Assembly: GCF_946481715.1 (NCBI RefSeq)
Contig: NZ_CAMLOV010000185.1
Span: forward strand, 1-10,235
DNA: 10,235 nucleotides
Source: an uncultured Mucilaginibacter sp.
GTDB taxonomy: Bacteria; Bacteroidota; Bacteroidia; Sphingobacteriales; Sphingobacteriaceae
Direction: 5' to 3'
The notes below the pieces were generated by a model that was given only the letters and a program-made list of their open reading frames with translations, did no database searches and was not told the DNA's origin. Position 1 is the first letter of the stretch. Each line of letters opens with the position of its first letter. Position numbers and translations under genes: made by a program. Below, in pieces: positions 7,122-10,235 of the stretch.

Positions 7122-8141
7122 ATGAAATACAAATTATTGGGCCGATCGGGCCTTAAAGTATCCGAACTTTGCTTGGGCACTATGGGTTTTGGCACCGAAG
7201 CAGGCTGGGGTGCCGATGCCACCACAAGTTTTGAGATAATGGATGCCTACGCCAACGAAGGCGGCAACTTTCTGGATACAGCAAATGTTTACAAACTCGG
7301 CACCAGCGAAAAGATCATAGGCGACTACGTAAGCAACCACGACCGCGATTACTTTGTGCTCGCCACTAAATACAGCTTAAAAGACAATATCACTAACCCC
7401 AACGCAAGCGGCAATAACCGCAAAAACATGATGCGCAGCGTAGAGGAAAGCCTTAAGCGCCTAAAGACTGACTTCATCGACGTGCTGTACCTGCACATTT
7501 GGGATGATATTACCCCGATAGATGAAGTACTTCGCGCTATGGACGACCTAATAAAACAGGGCAAAGTAACATACGCGGCCATCAGCGATACACCAGCCTG
7601 GGTAGTGGCAAAAGGCAATACTTTGGCCGAACTAATGGGCTGGAGCCAATTCATTGCTCTACAGGTAGAATACAGCCTGCTTGCCCGCACCGCCGAGCGG
7701 GAACTGATCCCGATGGCGAAGCACTTCGGGATGACGGTTACACCCTGGGCGCCCTTGGCCGGCGGCGCACTCACCGGGAAGTACTTAAAAGGCGATAAAG
7801 GGCGCATCAAGCCGGAAAGTAATCGCTTAAACGACCGGGCCGAAAAAATAACCCGGGTAGTGATGGAAATAGCCGAAGAGCTCGGCGTATCTGAAAGCCA
7901 TGTGGCTTTGCAATGGACTATGAGCAAAGGCTTCCAGTGTATTCCCATTGTTGGTGCTACTAAGGTAGATCAATTAAAAGATAACCTGAAAACCATTGAT
8001 GTAAAGCTAAGTGCAGAGCACATCCAGAAACTGGATGATGCCAGCAAGATAGAGTTAGGCTTCCCCGGCGATTTCTTTATGGAAGATGCCGTGAAGATGA
8101 ACAGTTTTGGCGGGTTTTATGATAGGGTGGAGAAGAGGTAG
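7122..8141 (+). CDS. Aldo/keto reductase (NADPH-dependent oxidoreductase)
   Basis: This 339-residue TIM-barrel oxidoreductase should reduce aldehydes or ketones with NADPH in the cytoplasm; the substrate cannot be told. The catalytic tetrad is present: D52 and Y57 in FLDTANVYKLG, K83 in LATKYSL, and H125 in VLYLHIWD. The opening KYKLLGRSGLKVSELCLGTMGFG and the C-terminal cofactor segment IPIVGATKVDQLKDNL are typical of the family. Length is normal, and the ATG at 7122 starts right at the usual family N-terminus. It has no Shine-Dalgarno, only AT-rich DNA before it. Its leader contains a perfect 18-bp dyad (7074-7091), and a second inverted repeat (7006-7036) lies in the same divergent region, so regulation by a local repressor is plausible. 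The next gene, a broken secreted hydrolase, starts 4 bp downstream and was probably co-transcribed. Confidence 0.96.
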   Translation: MKYKLLGRSGLKVSELCLGTMGFGTEAGWGADATTSFEIMDAYANEGGNFLDTANVYKLGTSEKIIGDYVSNHDRDYFVLATKYSLKDNITNPNASGNNRKNMMRSVEESLKRLKTDFIDVLYLHIWDDITPIDEVLRAMDDLIKQGKVTYAAISDTPAWVVAKGNTLAELMGWSQFIALQVEYSLLARTAERELIPMAKHFGMTVTPWAPLAGGALTGKYLKGDKGRIKPESNRLNDRAEKITRVVMEIAEELGVSESHVALQWTMSKGFQCIPIVGATKVDQLKDNLKTIDVKLSAEHIQKLDDASKIELGFPGDFFMEDAVKMNSFGGFYDRVEKR

Positions 8142-8145
8142 TGGT

Positions 8146-8918
8146 ATGAAAAGAATTATTATCTGCCTGTTAATTGGTTTTTATGGAGCTGTAGGTGCTC
8201 TCGCCCAAACGCGCAACATCAATATCGTATATATTGGCAACAGCATCACTTATGGCGCTGGGCTGGATAGCCCTGCAACTCAGGCACCGCCGGTTGTGGC
8301 TTCGGCGTGGCTGAAAAAGCAGAAAGGTATCGGCGATGTGAACTTTAGCAACCAGGGGTATAGCGGGTACACCACGCTCGATTTTTTGCCCGGCACGCCG
8401 GCATTTATACAGGTAGATCTGGCAGCAAAAGGCTTTAAGCAGAATGGAGCATTACTTATATTCTCTATAAAAATAGGCACAAACGATAGTGCCGTAAAGG
8501 GTACGCACGGTGCACCGGTTTCGGTTGAGGATTATAGAACCAACTGAAAGCTATAACTGATGAGTTGCTGAAAGATTTCCCCAAAGCGATAGTAATTTTC
8601 CAGCACCCGCTTTGGTACAGCCCTAATACCCAAAACGGCGCTACTTACCTGCAGGAGGGGCTAACCCGCCTGCAAACTTATATACCTATAATAGATGCAC
8701 TTGCGGCAGAGTATAAAACTATCAGTCCCAACCATGTTTTTGTAGGCGATACCAATGCGTTTGAATATTTTGAAAAGAACCATCTAACCGATTTTCAAGC
8801 TGAACCTGGCAGGCAAGGCATATTCTACCTGCATCCCAATAAAAAAGGGGCTGTGGCTTTAGGTGAGTTTTGGGGAAGGGCGATATATAAGGTGGTGAAC
8901 CGCCTGCCTCGTAAATAG
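8146..8918 (+). pseudogene. Secreted SGNH/GDSL hydrolase broken by a one-base frameshift
   Basis: Two frames make one protein. The first starts at ATG 8146, with an AGAGG 7 nt before it, and stops at 8547; the second continues in another frame to 8918. Adding one base between 8544 and 8545 turns N-stop into NLKAITDELLKDFPKA and yields 257 residues, a normal length for the family. The protein has a signal peptide (MKRIIICLLIGFYGAVGALA, cut before QT), the nucleophile block YIGNSIT (S33), the oxyanion glycine block NQGYSGYTT (G71), block III KIGTND (N113), and a late His in YLHPN (H230 in the repaired protein). The usual DxxH aspartate before that His is not at its standard place (F227). The family hydrolyses esters, such as acetyl or acyl groups on sugars. 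The missing base is not in a homopolymer. It is a recent pseudogene or a sequencing error; everything outside the break looks intact. Confidence 0.85.
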
Positions 8919-8946
8919 CGGTGGGATTTAAACTCTATCGCTGTTG

Positions 8947-9036
8947 CGGGCAGATTGCCACCAGCCCGAGCCCACCTAAACCTGATTGCAGCGGAAAGCC
9001 CGCTTCTATCAGCGGCTTGTAGCGGAAAGCAGGGCT
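8947..9036. repeat. Structured intergenic stretch with two hairpins and a 10-bp direct repeat
   Basis: This gene-free stretch shows three local signals. CGGGC (8947-8951) pairs with GCCCG (8964-8968). AAGCCCGCT (8996-9004) pairs with AGCGGCTT (9011-9018) with one bulged C and a 6-nt loop. The decamer AGCGGAAAGC occurs twice in direct orientation (8990-8999 and 9021-9030). No open frame of interest covers it. From general familiarity, elements with a TTTCCGCT core on the opposite strand are common between genes in Sphingobacteriaceae and Flavobacteriaceae, so this may be a copy of a dispersed repeat; that is not verified here. Confidence 0.45.
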
Positions 9037-9099
9037 ACAGGCACAAAAACGCCACTGTAATTGCTTTTCTTAGTGCAATTTAGGAACACTTGTGCCTGT
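9037..9099. repeat. Perfect 10-bp inverted repeat enclosing an inner stem
   Basis: ACAGGCACAA (9037-9046) is the exact reverse complement of TTGTGCCTGT (9090-9099). Inside, AATTGC (9059-9064) pairs with GCAATT (9075-9080) around a 10-nt loop. The outer arms have no T-run on either side, so a classical terminator for the hydrolase gene 119 bp upstream is unlikely. It could be a mobile repeat of REP or MITE type, or a small structured RNA. No target-site duplication is evident next to the arms. Confidence 0.55.
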
Positions 9100-9155
9100 C
9101 AAAACTATTCCAACCTTTTTAACCCTTCTAACTAATAAACTATTCACAAATACCA

Positions 9156-9186
9156 TTTGTAAATTAAACAAATAGGCGTATCTTTG
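9156..9186 (+). promoter_or_regulatory. Promoter of the rplM-rpsI-rpsB operon
   Basis: TTTG at 9156-9159 and TATCTTTG at 9179-9186 are separated by 19 bp, a perfect match to the Bacteroidota sigma consensus TTTG-N19-21-TAnnTTTG. Transcription should start around 9191-9194, leaving a leader of about 48 nt before the L13 start codon. Confidence 0.88.
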
Positions 9187-9190
9187 CAGT

Positions 9191-9204
9191 CCCGTAATTA
9201 CGGG
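9191..9204 (+). promoter_or_regulatory. Perfect 14-bp palindrome at the expected 5' end of the ribosomal operon transcript
   Basis: CCCGTAATTACGGG is its own reverse complement and begins 5 bp after the -7 element. As RNA it would form a 5-bp stem with an AATT loop at the very 5' end of the message. It could stabilise the transcript, bind a ribosomal protein for feedback control, or act as DNA at the start site. Only the symmetry and position are seen. Confidence 0.5.
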
Positions 9205-9240
9205 GTATAGAATACGTTTAATAAATTTAATTTAAAGCAA

Positions 9241-9678
9241 GTGAATACGTTAAGTTACAAAACTGTCTCAGCCAACAAGAAAACCGTTAGTAAAGAATGG
9301 GTTGTTGTTGATGCAAACAATGAGATTTTGGGGCGCTTGTGTACTAAGATCGCGATGATGATCAGAGGTAAGCACAAGCCAGGGTTCACCCCACACGTAG
9401 ACTGCGGAGATAATGTAATAGTTATTAATGCAGACAAGGTTAAACTGACCGGAAACAAATTCAGCGAAAAGCAGTATGTTTCTTACACCGGTTACCCGGG
9501 TGGTCAGCGTTTCATTTCTCCAAAAGAGTTAATGGCAAAGCATCCTGAGCGTGTGATCGAAAAAGCCGTACGCGGTATGTTGCCTAAAAATCGTTTAGGC
9601 CGTGCTATTTACGGTAACCTGCATGTTTACGCAGGTGCAGAGCATCCTCATGCAGCTCAAAATCCAACAACCATTTAA
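9241..9678 (+). CDS. rplM: 50S ribosomal protein L13
   Basis: The 145-residue product is L13, an early-assembling 23S rRNA-binding protein of the large subunit. Diagnostic segments are KEWVVVDANNEILGRL (18-33), FTPHVDCGDNVIVINADKV (49-67), YTGYPGGQR (82-90) and the family signature AVRGMLPKNRLG (109-120), ending HVYAGAEHPHAAQNP. The start is a GTG at 9241; the resulting MNTLSYKTVSANK is the usual Bacteroidota N-terminus, and no ATG lies near it. No Shine-Dalgarno precedes it, only AT-rich leader, in contrast with the two genes that follow. It is first in the operon with rpsI and rpsB, driven by the consensus promoter at 9156-9186. Confidence 0.98.
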   Translation: MNTLSYKTVSANKKTVSKEWVVVDANNEILGRLCTKIAMMIRGKHKPGFTPHVDCGDNVIVINADKVKLTGNKFSEKQYVSYTGYPGGQRFISPKELMAKHPERVIEKAVRGMLPKNRLGRAIYGNLHVYAGAEHPHAAQNPTTI

Positions 9679-9683
9679 TTAAA

Positions 9684-9688
9684 AGGAG
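9684..9688 (+). promoter_or_regulatory. Ribosome binding site of rpsI
   Basis: AGGAG, 9 nt before the rpsI ATG, lies inside the 19-bp gap after rplM. It is a clear Shine-Dalgarno in a genome whose other genes here mostly lack one. Confidence 0.8.
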
Positions 9689-9697
9689 AAAAGAAAA

Positions 9698-10084
9698 ATG
9701 CCAACAACTAACACTTCAGGCAGAAGAAAAACAGCAGTTGCCCGCATCTACTTAAAAGATGGTGCAGGCGCTATTACCGTAAACGGTAAAGATTACAAAG
9801 AGTACTTCCCTACCTTACCTTTACAATACATCGTTATGCAAAGCACAGAAGTTTCTGGCTCGGCAGGTAAATTCGATGTAAAAGTAAACGTAGCAGGTGG
9901 TGGTGTAAAAGGACAGGCAGAAGCCGTTCGTTTAGCTATTGCGAAAGCTATTGTTGAACTGGATCCGGAGAAAAAACCGTCTTTACGCGCTAAAGGTTTA
10001 ATGACACGTGATGACCGTATGGTTGAGCGTAAGAAACCAGGCCGTAAGAAAGCACGTAAGAGATTCCAATTCAGTAAACGCTAA
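9698..10084 (+). CDS. rpsI: 30S ribosomal protein S9
   Basis: The 128-residue product is S9, a small-subunit protein whose C-terminal tail reaches the ribosomal P site. Diagnostic segments are GRRKTAVARIYLKDGAGAITVNGK (8-31), the signature GGGVKGQAEAVRLAIAKA (67-84), and the basic C-terminal end RKKARKRFQFSKR, whose last Arg contacts P-site tRNA in the family. The start is set by the AGGAG 9 nt upstream. It follows rplM by 19 bp and precedes rpsB by 21 bp, the conserved L13-S9 pairing. Confidence 0.98.
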   Translation: MPTTNTSGRRKTAVARIYLKDGAGAITVNGKDYKEYFPTLPLQYIVMQSTEVSGSAGKFDVKVNVAGGGVKGQAEAVRLAIAKAIVELDPEKKPSLRAKGLMTRDDRMVERKKPGRKKARKRFQFSKR

Positions 10085-10090
10085 AATTTT

Positions 10091-10096
10091 AGGAGG
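10091..10096 (+). promoter_or_regulatory. Ribosome binding site of rpsB
   Basis: AGGAGG, a full Shine-Dalgarno, ends 9 nt before the rpsB ATG at 10106 and fixes that start. Confidence 0.85.
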
Positions 10097-10105
10097 ACAA
10101 CAACA

Positions 10106-10235
10106 ATGGCAAGAACAACATATCAGGATTTACTGGATGCAGGTGTACACTTTGGCCACCTTACCCGCAAATGGGACCCAAAAATGTCACAGTACATTTT
10201 TATGGAGCGCAACGGTATCCACATTATCGATTTAA
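10106..10235 (+). CDS. rpsB: 30S ribosomal protein S2 (partial, first 43 residues)
   Basis: The frame from ATG 10106 encodes [18 protein letters not shown] followed by [25 protein letters not shown] and runs off the right edge. [17 protein letters not shown] and the IHIIDL strand are hallmark N-terminal segments of S2, which binds 16S rRNA late in 30S assembly. A perfect AGGAGG lies 9 nt upstream. It is third in the rplM-rpsI-rpsB operon; in Bacteroidota tsf usually follows, beyond this window. Confidence 0.97.
   Translation, partial: MARTTYQDLLDAGVHFGHLTRKWDPKMSQYIFMERNGIHIIDL

Noticed and set aside
7349..7948. A 199-codon open frame on the minus strand, opposite the aldo/keto reductase
   Set aside because: It lies wholly antisense to a gene with a complete catalytic tetrad and family-typical ends. 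Its translation has no recognisable domain and a shadow-like composition rich in Ser, Arg and Leu.
8535..8570. Programmed frameshifting as the explanation of the split hydrolase
   Set aside because: No slippery X-XXY-YYZ heptamer, no shift-prone codon pair and no clear downstream stem is seen; secreted esterases are not known to use it. A plain one-base loss is simpler.
9037..9099. The 10-bp inverted repeat as a terminator of the hydrolase gene
   Set aside because: The arms are 43 bp apart, 119 bp after the stop codon, and not followed by a T-run on either strand.
10008..10235. A 75-codon plus-strand open frame at the right edge
   Set aside because: It crosses the end of rpsI and the start of rpsB in the wrong frame. 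The S2 frame from 10106 has a Shine-Dalgarno and hallmark residues.
1..10235. CRISPR arrays, tRNA or rRNA genes, transposases or phage genes
   Set aside because: No regularly spaced repeats, no cloverleaf-like stretch with TTCRA in a free region, and no transposase or integrase-like protein were found on either strand.

Overview
The window looks like chromosomal DNA of a Bacteroidota member, most likely Sphingobacteriaceae (Mucilaginibacter/Pedobacter-like). This rests on four things: Bacteroidota-type promoters (a perfect TTTG-N19-TAnnTTTG before rplM), mostly AT-rich starts without Shine-Dalgarno sequences, the rplM-rpsI-rpsB order, and the protein families present. The genus is an inference; no marker gene here proves it.

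Left part (1-5588), an envelope polysaccharide locus. Three genes lie head to tail on the minus strand: a six-helix membrane histidine kinase (4382-3033), a BcsB-like periplasmic, membrane-anchored subunit (3021-934), and a processive-type family 2 glycosyltransferase with an N-terminal MshEN-like domain (885 to beyond the left edge). The gaps are 11 and 48 bp, so this is probably one operon. Diverging from it is a secreted GH5 endoglucanase-like protein (4440-5588). Synthase, periplasmic partner, glucanase and sensor kinase together suggest a regulated beta-glucan or cellulose-like exopolysaccharide system. It is not the textbook bcsABZC arrangement: the hydrolase is GH5 rather than GH8, a kinase is built into the operon, and the MshEN-like domain has lost the residues that open its c-di-GMP-binding motifs.

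Middle part (5589-8918), metabolic and hypothetical genes. A soluble acyl-ACP desaturase (5628-6608) has its own -7 promoter element and a good intrinsic terminator. It converges on a small unrecognised acidic protein (7005-6679, minus). That gene and the aldo/keto reductase (7122-8141, plus) diverge from a 116-bp region holding two perfect inverted repeats that look like operators or leader hairpins. Four bases after the reductase begins a secreted SGNH/GDSL hydrolase, broken by a single missing base near 8544/8545.

Right part (8919-10235). A 322-bp gene-free stretch holds several hairpins, a 10-bp direct repeat, a perfect 10-bp inverted repeat enclosing another stem, and then the rplM promoter with a 14-bp palindrome at the expected transcription start. 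The ribosomal protein operon rplM (L13), rpsI (S9), rpsB (S2, cut by the right edge) follows. L13 starts with GTG and no Shine-Dalgarno; S9 and S2 have clear ones.

The strongest candidates for something not well described are the kinase-coupled BcsB/MshEN-glycosyltransferase/GH5 locus, the paired inverted repeats at 7006-7091, and the structured intergenic element at 8947-9099.
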